From NCBI GenBank assembly GCA_964566055.1, contig CAZMHI010000017.1:10505-74504 (forward strand): a DNA stretch of 64,000 nt, read 5' to 3'. Shown here piece by piece: positions 51,927 to 60,401 of this stretch. How positions within the stretch are numbered: position 1 is the stretch's first letter; each line of letters begins with the position of its first letter. The position numbers and the translations under genes are program-made. Below the pieces are notes generated by a model. That model saw only the letters and a program-made list of their open reading frames with translations, had not been told where the DNA came from and did no database searches. Origin of the DNA: TMED23 sp964566055 (GTDB taxonomy: Bacteria > Pseudomonadota > Alphaproteobacteria > Rhodospirillales > UBA2165).

Positions 51927-53402
51927 ATGCCGATTAAAAATGCCAAAGAATATCTTGCTACGCTAACTGCAGACCGTGATATTTCGATCGAAGGTGAGCG
52001 TGTCAAAGATGTCGCCAAAGATCCGCGTTTCGCCGGCGCTGCCCAAACCATGGCCGAGCTAATGGAGATGCAATCTGATCCTGAATTGATCGATACCATG
52101 ACCTATACCTCGCCCACGACCGGTGACAAAGTCGGCATGACCCATATCCAGCCCAAGTCCCGAGAGGATATTGTCGCCCGCAACGACGCTATCAAAGTCT
52201 GGATGGATGCCAGTTGCGGCATGATGGGAAGAAGCCCGGATTACAAAAACTGTATTATTGCCTCCTATGCCGCGGCCAAGGATATTTTTAAACGCGAAGC
52301 CTTTGACGGCAGCGAAAACATCCAAAACTTTTATGAGCATGTACGGGAAAATGATCTGGTGACAACTCATGTTTTGGTTAACCCGCAAGTCGACCGCTCC
52401 AAACCGGCTCACTTGGAAACTTCGGATATTGTCGCCCAGATCGTTAAGGAAACCGATGCTGGTATTGTCATCCGGGGTGCGCGCATGGTGGCGACCCTAT
52501 GCGCCATGGCCAATGAATTGCTGGTGATGCCGGCCGCCGTAACCTGGGCAACCGATGAAACCCGCGATACGACCGACTTCTCTTTTGGCTTTGCCATCCC
52601 AATGTCGACACCGGGTTTAAGATTTATCTGCCGCCCGCCGGCAGCCCAGACCAATGCGCCATCAATGCTGGATCATCCCTTGTCCCTGCAATATGACGAG
52701 TCGGATGGTTTGGTTATATTCGACGATGTTTTGGTGCCGTGGGAGCGGGTCTTTATACACCGCGATCCAGATTTTGATCTCAAAGTTAACCCGGCGGCCT
52801 ATATTGGTCATTCGATGCTGATGCAATCGGTGGTGCGGGCGCATTCGAAATCAGAATTTATGATGGCCCTCGCTTTTGCGATAGCGCGGGCGACCAAGAT
52901 CGATCAGCACCTGCCGGTGCAAGTGAAGCTCGCCGAAATGATTTCAATGACCGAATTTGTCCGCACCTGCCGCGTTGCCGCCGAAGCAGACGCGCACGAA
53001 ACCGAATTTGGCACCTGGGTGGGCGGTATGCGGACGCTGCAGTGCTGGCAATCTTTTTTCTGGCAGTTCTATAACCGCCAATGTGAGATTATTACGACGC
53101 TTGGTGCGGGTGGTTTGGTTGCTGTACCATCTTTTGCAGAAGTGGCCGGCGAGCTTAAAGAAGATGTTGAAAAATACTTCCAGACAGCTAATGCGGATTC
53201 GCCCCGCCGGATCAAACTGATGCGGCTGGCTTATGACGCAGCACTTTCAAGCTTTGCCGGGCGCCAGCGGCTCTATGAGCAGTATTACACGGGTGATCCG
53301 ATGAGGACCCAATCGGCTTTGTTTAATACTTATGACAAAGACAGTCACATCGAGCGGGTCTGGACCATGCTCGACGATTTGGAAAAAAGGGCGGTAAATT
53401 AG
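51927..53402 (+). CDS. HpaB-type 4-hydroxyphenylacetate 3-monooxygenase oxygenase component
   Basis: A 491-residue flavin-dependent monooxygenase of the 4-hydroxyphenylacetate 3-hydroxylase (HpaB/HpaA) family. The N-terminal DISIEGERVKDVAKDPRFAGAAQTMAELMEMQ, the TTHVLVNPQVDRSKP segment, IVIRGARMVATLCAMANELLVMP and YESDGLVIFDDVLVPWERVFIHRD all match. It uses FADH2 from a separate reductase to hydroxylate phenolic substrates; no reductase gene is adjacent. ATG 51927 has AGGAAGGA upstream; the frame extends 21 codons further without a site. It converges with a binding-protein gene by 4 bases. Confidence 0.87.
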   Translation: MPIKNAKEYLATLTADRDISIEGERVKDVAKDPRFAGAAQTMAELMEMQSDPELIDTMTYTSPTTGDKVGMTHIQPKSREDIVARNDAIKVWMDASCGMMGRSPDYKNCIIASYAAAKDIFKREAFDGSENIQNFYEHVRENDLVTTHVLVNPQVDRSKPAHLETSDIVAQIVKETDAGIVIRGARMVATLCAMANELLVMPAAVTWATDETRDTTDFSFGFAIPMSTPGLRFICRPPAAQTNAPSMLDHPLSLQYDESDGLVIFDDVLVPWERVFIHRDPDFDLKVNPAAYIGHSMLMQSVVRAHSKSEFMMALAFAIARATKIDQHLPVQVKLAEMISMTEFVRTCRVAAEADAHETEFGTWVGGMRTLQCWQSFFWQFYNRQCEIITTLGAGGLVAVPSFAEVAGELKEDVEKYFQTANADSPRRIKLMRLAYDAALSSFAGRQRLYEQYYTGDPMRTQSALFNTYDKDSHIERVWTMLDDLEKRAVN

Positions 53403-53406
53403 ACGA

Positions 53407-54189
53407 TTAACTTTTCGGTTTATATCTCTGCCAGATCTTTTCGACGGCGCCGTCGTGCACCATTTTTGTGATTTCCTGATCGAGAACATGGCGCACTGTA
53501 TGGGGCAGGTTGTTATTATAAATCATCCAATGAGGGGTCGAACGAAGTTTGGACGGCACCGCGCGCAAGGGGAGTGGACTTTTGCGGATTAAATAGAGCA
53601 AGGCGAGGTCGTGATAATAAAAATAGCGTATCCGCTTTTTGGCGATCATGTTTAAAGCCGTTTCCAGATCATGGATACGGTCATAAATATTTAACCCAGG
53701 TTGGCTGGAAAGAAATTTTAAAGACGAGGTGCCAAATAGTGAACCAATTGGAGATTTGCTTTCAGCAATTTCACCGAAAGAGCCTGGGTTCCATTTATCC
53801 TCCCGATGGGTCATGACAATTTTGGATACTGTGTAAAGTGGTAACGGCGAATAGATAAATCGAGATTCCCGGCTTTCATTGCGGCCGGCGCCGCAAAATA
53901 CCTTTGAGACACTAATTTCAACTTCGCGCAAGATGCGTTTGATCGGCGTATACTTGTCGTCAATGGTAAGCACAATATTTTGAGATTTTAGCCGACTCTT
54001 CAGGTGGCGATATATATCCACACATAAGCCGCTAGAACGATTTTTCGATAGAATATACTTTGGCTGAGAGTTTTGCACGAGACCGGTGATTTTGAACTCT
54101 TGGGCAAAGGAATTTGAAACGGATAAGAGTGTGAACAAAATCACGGCACACCCAAGCATCCCCGGAAAGATAAAACCAAATAGCCTCAT
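53407..54189 (-). CDS. Periplasmic solute-binding protein (family 3 type)
   Basis: A 260-residue exported protein: a signal peptide (MLGCAVILFTLLSVSNSFAQ) and then an SBP_bac_3-type fold with LCVDIYRHLKSRLKSQNIVLTIDDKYTPIKRILREVE and LFGTSSLKFLSSQPGLNIYDRIHDLETALNMIAKKRIRYFYYHDLALLYLI. It has no matching permease or ATPase next to it, and is not a classical amino-acid binding protein; many such orphans are signal receptors. It is AT-rich. It ends 4 bases from the HpaB-type stop and diverges from the ADP-ribosylglycohydrolase gene. Confidence 0.7.
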   Translation of the reverse strand: MRLFGFIFPGMLGCAVILFTLLSVSNSFAQEFKITGLVQNSQPKYILSKNRSSGLCVDIYRHLKSRLKSQNIVLTIDDKYTPIKRILREVEISVSKVFCGAGRNESRESRFIYSPLPLYTVSKIVMTHREDKWNPGSFGEIAESKSPIGSLFGTSSLKFLSSQPGLNIYDRIHDLETALNMIAKKRIRYFYYHDLALLYLIRKSPLPLRAVPSKLRSTPHWMIYNNNLPHTVRHVLDQEITKMVHDGAVEKIWQRYKPKS

Positions 54190-54240
54190 GACTTATAAGA
54201 TGGTAATTAATTGCCGGATTTCAATGAAATTGGGCGAATT

Positions 54241-55008
54241 ATGATTGGCGCAATTACCGGTGATATTGTTGGTTCGATCTACGAGCACGACAATATTAAA
54301 ACCAAGGAATTTCCGTTCTTCGGTGACGACTGCCATTTTACCGACGATACGGTTTGTACGCTTGCCGTCGCTGATTGTTTGCTGGATGGCGGTGACTACG
54401 CAGCCTACCTCCGGCTTTATGCGCGGCGTTATCCGGATTGTGGCTATGGCGCCATGTTTCGCCGTTGGGCAAGCACACCAAATATGGGAGCCTATAATAG
54501 CTGGGGCAATGGCTCAGCTATGCGGGTGAGCGCGGCACCCTATTTTGCCGCCGATGAAGCGGAACTATTTGTGCTGGCCGAGCAGCAAGCAGCCGTGACG
54601 CACAATCATCCTGATGCCGTAGCCGGTGCGCAGTCTGTCGCCTTGGCAATTCGGATGGCGATGCTGGGAGCTACGATCGATACCATTCGACAAGAGATCG
54701 TAGATCGTTTCGGCTATGATCTCACCCCTACGGTTGACGATATCCGTCCCGGCCATACCTTTGATGTTTCCTGTGCCGGCACGGCTCCGACCGCAATCAT
54801 ATGCGCTTTGGAGGCTACGGATTACGAGGATGCCGTTCGCAATGCGATCTCACTTGGTGGCGACAGTGACACGCTCGCTTGTATTGCCGGCGGAATCGCC
54901 GAAGCAATTTTCGGCGTACCGGATGATATTGTTGCGACGGCGCGAAGCTATCTTACCGATGAGTTGAACGCCGTGGTAAATCGATTTTTAATGCATATAG
55001 AAAAATGA
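54241..55008 (+). CDS. ADP-ribosylglycohydrolase family protein
   Basis: A 255-residue protein of the DraG/ARH family. The metal motif FTDDTVCTLAVADCLLDGG (around residues 33-51) holds the paired Asp, and later motifs GNGSAMRVSAAPYFA, VTHNHPDAVAGAQSVALAIRMA and ISLGGDSDTLACIAGGIAEAIFG are all typical. It removes ADP-ribose from a target protein or nucleic acid. TTG 54211 is an alternative start 10 codons earlier. The stop overlaps the pcm start by 4 bases (ATGA at 55005), so translation is coupled. Confidence 0.88.
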   Translation: MIGAITGDIVGSIYEHDNIKTKEFPFFGDDCHFTDDTVCTLAVADCLLDGGDYAAYLRLYARRYPDCGYGAMFRRWASTPNMGAYNSWGNGSAMRVSAAPYFAADEAELFVLAEQQAAVTHNHPDAVAGAQSVALAIRMAMLGATIDTIRQEIVDRFGYDLTPTVDDIRPGHTFDVSCAGTAPTAIICALEATDYEDAVRNAISLGGDSDTLACIAGGIAEAIFGVPDDIVATARSYLTDELNAVVNRFLMHIEK

Positions 55009-55499
55009 CCCTATCTTTCGAGAAAAAGAGCCGCCGGTTGATGAGTGAGCTTCTGGAGAGCGTGCAGTCAGCTGAGCGTTGGACCGGGCGTGCGGCACTC
55101 ACCAACAACGTAAAATCGGCGCTTGAGAGCGTGCCTCGCCATGTATTTGTCAGCGACGAGAATGTCCCGCTGGCCTATGCCAATCGACCGCTGCCAATCG
55201 GTTATGGTCAAACTATTTCCCAGCCCACTGTTGTCGCCATTATGACCGATCTATTGGATATCAGTAAAACCGACAAGGTGCTGGAAATCGGTACCGGCTC
55301 CGGTTATCAAACGGCGGTTCTAGCCGTGGTCGCCAAGCAGGTCTATTCCGTAGAAGTTGTTCCTGAACTGGCAGCTTTGGCAAAAAAGCGGCTTGATCAA
55401 TTGGGCTATGAAAATATTGAACAAACTACTGGCCAGGGCCGAGATGGTTGGCTGGAACATGCGCCGTTTCAGGCTATTACCCAGCTCTTTTTTTATTGA
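55005..55499 (+). pseudogene. pcm: Protein-L-isoaspartate O-methyltransferase, C-terminally truncated
   Basis: This frame has the pcm start: VPRHVFVSDENVPLAYANRPLPIGYGQTISQPTVVAIMTDLLDISKTDKVLEIGTGSGYQTAVLAVVAKQVYSVEVVPELAALAKKRLDQLGYENIEQTTGQGRDGWLEHAPFQAI. The SAM motif I (VLEIGTGSGYQTAVL) is intact, but the family's next motif (about 60 residues after DAI) is absent: the frame runs on for five more residues (TQLFFY) and stops at 55497-55499. Pcm enzymes are about 210 residues. The sequence then passes into the caspase-like gene, so a deletion probably joined the two around base 55479. Probably not functional. Confidence 0.82.
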
Positions 55500-57118
55500 T
55501 TGGCACAATGATGCTGCCAATTCCCGCCGTCTATGCTGCCGACAAAACCGACAAGAATTCGAGCTCCGCAAATAGGATTACCGAGGGGGAATGGGTCGGT
55601 TACTTAAGAAAACTTAAATCCGATATCGTCTGTGAGGCGGTTTTTAGTCTCGAATCTGCTGTCGTAAAAGGCGGCAGTTTTGAAATAAAATTTAAGGTTG
55701 ATACCGTGCGAGCTTCGGTATCTGGAAAAATCAGCCCGGCTCAGAAATTTAGTGAATGGGCTAATTTCGATATTCGAATGCAGGATAGTTATGATACGGC
55801 CCGGGCGACCGGCAAGTTTCAGGGCACCTTTCGGGACAATTTATTCGATGGCTATTTTAATGCTCAGGCAGGAGAGGGGCAAAGGCGCGGTGGTGTGATC
55901 TGTGAGGGATCGATCCAGCTGGCGCCAAAAGGATCGATCGAAGGTGAAGCGCTGCAGACGGGGAAAGATCCCAAAATGGTGCGCTTGGAGCGTCAAGTTG
56001 CGGCACTGCAGAAACAAGCCGGCAAGAGTAACAAGCAATCTGCGCCAGAAAATAAGCCGGGATCTAAGCCGGCTAAATTGCTCACCAAGAACCCGTCTAA
56101 AAAAGATGTTGAGGCTGAAAAAGCCAGACTTGCACTCCTTCAGGAAATACAAGACCTCATCGCCGAGCGGCAGCGCCAAGATGCTGCCCGGGCGACAAAA
56201 ATAGAAAGTGAAGCAAATAAACTGGCGCGTCTCAAAGAAATTCAAAAACAAATTGCTGAGAAGCAACGCCAGGAAGCGCAGCGGCTGAAAAAACTAAAAG
56301 CTGAAAACGAAGCCAAAGAAAAACAATTAGCGGCCCTGCTAAAACAACAGGGTAAAAAATCCGGGTCAAAAATTCCCACCAATATAAAATTTGGCAACTA
56401 TCATGCCTTGGTGATCGGTATTAATAGATACCGCAATCTAAAACCTCTCAAAACTGCCGTCTCAGATGCTCTGGCCGTGGCGGGAATTCTCTCAAGCAAA
56501 TACGGTTTTAAGGTCACCACCTTGATAAATTCAAACCGTGACGACATCTTAAACGCACTCGATAATCTGCGCGCGAATCTAGAATATAATGACAATCTGC
56601 TGGTTTATTATGCCGGTCACGGCTGGCTCGATAAGGCTGGTGATGAAGGCTATTGGCTGCCGGCCAATGCCAAGAAGAACCGCCAATCCGGCTGGGTTTC
56701 AAACGCCTCAATCACCACAAATCTGCGCGCCATTAAAGCCAAACATGTAATTGTCTTAGCCGACAGCTGCTTTTCGGGCAGATTGGTCAGGGGTGTCAAT
56801 CTGATGCGGGGCATCGAGGTTAAGGCACGGGAACGCAGACCATCATCTTATCTGGAAAAAATGGCCAGCAAGAAAGCCCGGGTGGTGATGACCTCCGGAA
56901 GTCTTGAGCCGGTTGAAGATGGGCGCGGCAAACACTCGCCATTTGCCCAGGCAATTATTGACGCGCTTGATGAAAATGAAGCTGTATTGGAAGGGTCTAA
57001 ACTTTTCAATATGATACGCCGGCCAGTCATCACCAACGCCGATCAAATCCCACAATACTCAGATGTCCGCCGCGCCGGTCACAACGGCGGTGACTTTTTG
57101 TTCGTACCGCAGAAATAA
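55448..57118 (+). CDS. Caspase-like (peptidase C14) protein with coiled coil
   Basis: A protein of up to 556 residues. A signal-like start (YYPALFLLIGTMMLPIPAVYA) is followed by a beta-rich domain, then a long charged coiled coil (around residues 175-310: EKARLALLQEIQDLIAERQRQ repeats) and a caspase/metacaspase domain from ~315: YHALVIGINRYRNLKPLKTAVSDALAV, the His in YYAGHGWLDKAG (H391) and the Cys in LADSCFSGRLVRG (C441). Catalytic dyad intact. Its own start is uncertain, because the 5' part is joined to truncated pcm; the TTG 55448 frame overlaps pcm. Exported caspase-like proteins of this type are of unknown function. Confidence 0.8.
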   Translation: MAGTCAVSGYYPALFLLIGTMMLPIPAVYAADKTDKNSSSANRITEGEWVGYLRKLKSDIVCEAVFSLESAVVKGGSFEIKFKVDTVRASVSGKISPAQKFSEWANFDIRMQDSYDTARATGKFQGTFRDNLFDGYFNAQAGEGQRRGGVICEGSIQLAPKGSIEGEALQTGKDPKMVRLERQVAALQKQAGKSNKQSAPENKPGSKPAKLLTKNPSKKDVEAEKARLALLQEIQDLIAERQRQDAARATKIESEANKLARLKEIQKQIAEKQRQEAQRLKKLKAENEAKEKQLAALLKQQGKKSGSKIPTNIKFGNYHALVIGINRYRNLKPLKTAVSDALAVAGILSSKYGFKVTTLINSNRDDILNALDNLRANLEYNDNLLVYYAGHGWLDKAGDEGYWLPANAKKNRQSGWVSNASITTNLRAIKAKHVIVLADSCFSGRLVRGVNLMRGIEVKARERRPSSYLEKMASKKARVVMTSGSLEPVEDGRGKHSPFAQAIIDALDENEAVLEGSKLFNMIRRPVITNADQIPQYSDVRRAGHNGGDFLFVPQK

Positions 57119-57119
57119 A

Positions 57120-58088
57120 TTATGAGCTAAACGACCGGCGCTCATTCCGACCATCAGCATGTTCCAGGACATATCCGAGAATTCCACTGGTGGAGGCGAT
57201 TTCAGCTGTCAGTGACTTTGGCGCCGTGTATATCGCAGTTGAAACCGCATCCGCCGTCATTGCGCGCGCAGCAATTGTTGAGACCGATTTATAATGCCCG
57301 GGTGAGGTACCAGTTGCTGGAATTATCAGATGGTTGGCCGTGTTAGAAAATTTTGTGCCGCTACCGCTGGAGGTCGCCACTGCGCCGGTAGTCAGGTTTA
57401 TTTGATTGTCCAAGCCCTCAAGACCGATACGCCAAGGCTGATCCATCGGAGCTCTTCCGTGAATTTCACCCATTTGGACCAGCACCTGATCAAGGCCGGA
57501 ATGATGCATCAGATCGGCAATGCGGTCAGTGATGTAGCCTTGGGCGATACCGTTTAACGTGACCGCCATGCCCGTTACAGGTAAACGAATTTTGGCAGCT
57601 GAAATTTCCAGTTTGCGATAATCAACCAACTGAAGAGCGGTATTGATTGCTGATTTATCTGCCTCCAAACCATGTTCATGATTTTTTTGATGATAGCCCC
57701 AAAGTGGCTGGATGGTCACATCAAAGGCGCCGTTGCTGAGCTCACTGATCCGGATTGATTCCTCAAGCACTTCACGAAGTTCAAATGACGGCCGCGCCAA
57801 ATAACCGTCGCGATTTAAGGCAACCAATTCTGAATCAGGCCGATAGAGGCTAAAAATCCGCTCCAGCCGATCAAGTTCCTGCAAGGATGAATTAACAATA
57901 TCAGCCGCCGTGTCTTGATCAATATGGTGTATCTGCAAAGAAGCCTGGGTACCGAGTGCCCGGCCCTGCCACTCAAATCGAGGTGACTTGGAGCGCGAGA
58001 GGTAATCCCACAGACTAATCGCAGGCGGCAAACCCGCACTGGCGGCAATGAGTTGAATGGCGCGGCGGCGGCTTATTGACCCGTTCAT
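57120..58088 (-). CDS. apbE: FAD:protein FMN transferase (ApbE)
   Basis: A 322-residue ApbE-type flavin transferase, which attaches FMN through a phosphodiester bond to a Thr or Ser of target proteins. The family regions are visible: GRALGTQASLQIHH near the N-terminus, LERIFSLYRPDSELVALNRDGY, GAFDVTIQPLWGYH and the VQMGEIHGRAPMDQPWRIGLEGL part. A twin-arginine-like RRRAIQLIAASAGLPPA N-terminus suggests export by Tat. It overlaps the NirI/NosR-type gene by 4 bases (58085-58088), whose FMN-binding domain is a likely target. Confidence 0.9.
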   Translation of the reverse strand: MNGSISRRRAIQLIAASAGLPPAISLWDYLSRSKSPRFEWQGRALGTQASLQIHHIDQDTAADIVNSSLQELDRLERIFSLYRPDSELVALNRDGYLARPSFELREVLEESIRISELSNGAFDVTIQPLWGYHQKNHEHGLEADKSAINTALQLVDYRKLEISAAKIRLPVTGMAVTLNGIAQGYITDRIADLMHHSGLDQVLVQMGEIHGRAPMDQPWRIGLEGLDNQINLTTGAVATSSGSGTKFSNTANHLIIPATGTSPGHYKSVSTIAARAMTADAVSTAIYTAPKSLTAEIASTSGILGYVLEHADGRNERRSFSS

Positions 58089-60259
58089 CCTGCCTCCCCT
58101 TTTCGCTCGGCTGTCTCCATGCGGTTAACCAGGCTTTTAGTCAGCCGCGATTCTTTGCGTTTGCGCTTCTCAGCCAAAGGCGGGCAAATCTGATCATCGT
58201 TATAAGTTACCTGGCACTCGAGGCAGTAAATACACTCGTTCGGATTAATTTTGCCGTCCGGGTGAATGGCTTGGACCGGGCATTCATCGGCGCAGATATG
58301 ACATTGAATGCCGCATTGCCAGCGCCGCTTCAGCCACTCGAACATGCGCAGTCGCGCCGGGATCGCGAGGGCGGCGCCAAGCGGACAAATATAGCGGCAG
58401 AAAAACCGTTCGATAAATATGCCGATGGCCAAGAGTGCCAGGGCATACAGCACAAAAGGCCAGACGCGGTCAAAACCCAAAATAATGGCTGTCTTAAAGG
58501 GTTCGATTTCGGCGCCATATAAAGCCATATCCTCGTCGCCCATAAAGATTGCAAAAATGACGACGAAAATAACGTATTTCAGCGGCCACAATCTTTCATG
58601 GATACCCCATGGCACTTTGATTTGCGGCATTTTTAACAAGCGGCCGGCTTTGGCCAGCAATTCCTGTAACGCACCAAACGGGCAGAGCCAGCCGCAATAA
58701 GCCCCGCGCCCCCAAAACAATAGAGAAAGAGCAACGCCACCCCAGAGAATAAAAATGAGGGGCTCGAGCAAAAAGAAATCCCAGTGAAAGGTGGTCAGCA
58801 GCGCCTGCACGAAAGTAAACACATTGACCACCGACAATTGAGCATCGGCGTACCAGCCGAGAATAACCAATGTTTCGACCAGAAAGACCACCCGCGTAAT
58901 ATTATAAAGCCAGCGATGACGCGCGCCCCAATCCTGAAAAAAGAAGAAAATCGTCAGCAATGTGAGGGCAATAATAAGTACTGTAATATCGGCAATTCTA
59001 TTTTCCCAGGCAGCAAGCCAGAGATCGTTTCGCGCCGATACTTTTTCGTCCTCAGCTCTGAAATACTGTTTGGGCAGACTAAAAGTCTGCATAACCGTGG
59101 CATAGGCTTTGCCGCCAGCGGCATTTTCACCGCTATACATCAGCTCCAGGCGCCAATGGTCCGCCGGGTCAAAACCACTCGATTTTGGCAGAATAAAAAA
59201 TGACATTTCCCGGAATTCCGGGGCGCCTTTGATTGCTAGCCTATCAATGCGGATATGATTTTTGGTGGTTAAATGAAAACTTTTTTCACGCTGGACGATC
59301 TGCAGCCGGTCAAAAAAGCCAAGTTTGCGATAGTTGCGACCGCGATAAGAATAGATACCTTTAGCTGCCAAGAACAATAGTTGATCACCGTCAGCAAGCT
59401 TGGTGGTGATGTCTCTAAACATTTGATCATCAACCAGATTTCGGCTGACCTGGACGGGTGTGGCCAGGCCGAAATATAAATCAATAAACGGCTTGGCTGC
59501 CGGAGGTTCCGGTGTACCCGCTGGAAAGTATGAGCCGCCTCGCGCCTTCAGCGTACGGCTGGCCTCACCGATGGTAACGAGCCGCCGGACAATTGAGCCA
59601 TCTTCCACAAGTCTATTCCAGGTGGTCTTTTCATAGGCGTCAAAATTAAGCAGTTTTCCGATTTCTCCCAAGATACCGCGGGAGCGGGCAATAGCCCTGG
59701 CTGAGCGTAAAATAGCGTCGTTTAGGACGATAGAGGAAACGGAGGCGCCGCTGATGGCATCAAATTCATTTGGTCCGGGATTTGCGTGTCGGACAATTTT
59801 TACCGGTTTGCGAATGTCCAGGCCAATGAATTGATCGATAAAATTCTGCAAATCCTGATCAGAAACACCAATTTCCAATATCGGTTCGTGATGTTCAATA
59901 ATTTTGGCGCCGGTGATTTTACCGGCCAAATTTAAACCGATCAAAATATTAAGCGGCCGCCCGGTGTAACCTGCGGAAGCAATAACCGCCTTCGAATAGA
60001 AGACATAGCCGGTAAGAACATCATTTTGATAGGCCGCATTGGACGGCGGCGTGCCGGTTGGTTTGCCGTAATTTGTCGCCTGGGGCATGACTTTATTAAA
60101 TAGAGCGGGATTAAAATTGCCGGCTATAATTTGACTATCAGTCAAATTCTTATCATGACCGGCATGCACCGGCACCGGGCCAAACGCCACGCATACAAAT
60201 ATGAGAAGTGCGAGGAAAATTCTTAGTCGCTGCACTGGGGGTACCTTTTTGAAGGCCAT
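58085..60259 (-). CDS. nirI: NirI/NosR-type transmembrane iron-sulfur flavoprotein
   Basis: A 724-residue protein of the NosR/NirI family, needed for nitrite or nitrous oxide reductase function and expression. A signal segment is followed by an FMN-binding domain (around residues 100-190) with the SGASVSSIVL flavinylation-type motif. After a periplasmic stretch, several membrane helices lead to two polyferredoxin-like Cys groups CGWLCPFGALQEL and CRYICPLGAALAIPARL, and then to ferredoxin motifs CGIQCHICADECPVQAI and CIYCLECQVTYNDDQICPP. It lies upstream of apbE (4-base overlap). Next to nirS, NirI is more likely than NosR; the choice is inference. Confidence 0.85.
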   Translation of the reverse strand: MAFKKVPPVQRLRIFLALLIFVCVAFGPVPVHAGHDKNLTDSQIIAGNFNPALFNKVMPQATNYGKPTGTPPSNAAYQNDVLTGYVFYSKAVIASAGYTGRPLNILIGLNLAGKITGAKIIEHHEPILEIGVSDQDLQNFIDQFIGLDIRKPVKIVRHANPGPNEFDAISGASVSSIVLNDAILRSARAIARSRGILGEIGKLLNFDAYEKTTWNRLVEDGSIVRRLVTIGEASRTLKARGGSYFPAGTPEPPAAKPFIDLYFGLATPVQVSRNLVDDQMFRDITTKLADGDQLLFLAAKGIYSYRGRNYRKLGFFDRLQIVQREKSFHLTTKNHIRIDRLAIKGAPEFREMSFFILPKSSGFDPADHWRLELMYSGENAAGGKAYATVMQTFSLPKQYFRAEDEKVSARNDLWLAAWENRIADITVLIIALTLLTIFFFFQDWGARHRWLYNITRVVFLVETLVILGWYADAQLSVVNVFTFVQALLTTFHWDFFLLEPLIFILWGGVALSLLFWGRGAYCGWLCPFGALQELLAKAGRLLKMPQIKVPWGIHERLWPLKYVIFVVIFAIFMGDEDMALYGAEIEPFKTAIILGFDRVWPFVLYALALLAIGIFIERFFCRYICPLGAALAIPARLRMFEWLKRRWQCGIQCHICADECPVQAIHPDGKINPNECIYCLECQVTYNDDQICPPLAEKRKRKESRLTKSLVNRMETAERKGEAG

Positions 60260-60315
60260 TTAGATTTTTTCCTTCGAAGATAAAAACATCTTGCCGGAGA
60301 ATCTGCCCGGGAGTC

Positions 60316-60356
60316 TTAACTGAAGTCAATGTTGACTGGTTCAGAATGACTAGTAT
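60316..60356 (+). promoter_or_regulatory. FNR/NnrR-like box and -10 upstream of nirS
   Basis: TTAAC-TGAA-GTCAA (60316-60329) matches an FNR-family palindrome in one-mismatch form. A TAGTAT -10 lies at 60351-60356, 21 bases after it, close to the class II geometry (centre at -41.5, start near 60364). It serves nirS (ATG 60402). The box also lies before the divergent nirI. Confidence 0.7.
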
Positions 60357-60401
60357 CCCCACAGCAAAATCTAATATGCCATGTTTTTGAAAGGACAGGT
60401 T

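Noticed and set aside
60325..60338. AGTCAA-TG-TTGACT palindrome as the operator of nirS
   Set aside because: Its half-sites run in the opposite order to an FNR-type site; the TTAAC-N4-GTCAA site that overlaps it fits the -10 spacing and recurs at two other genes.
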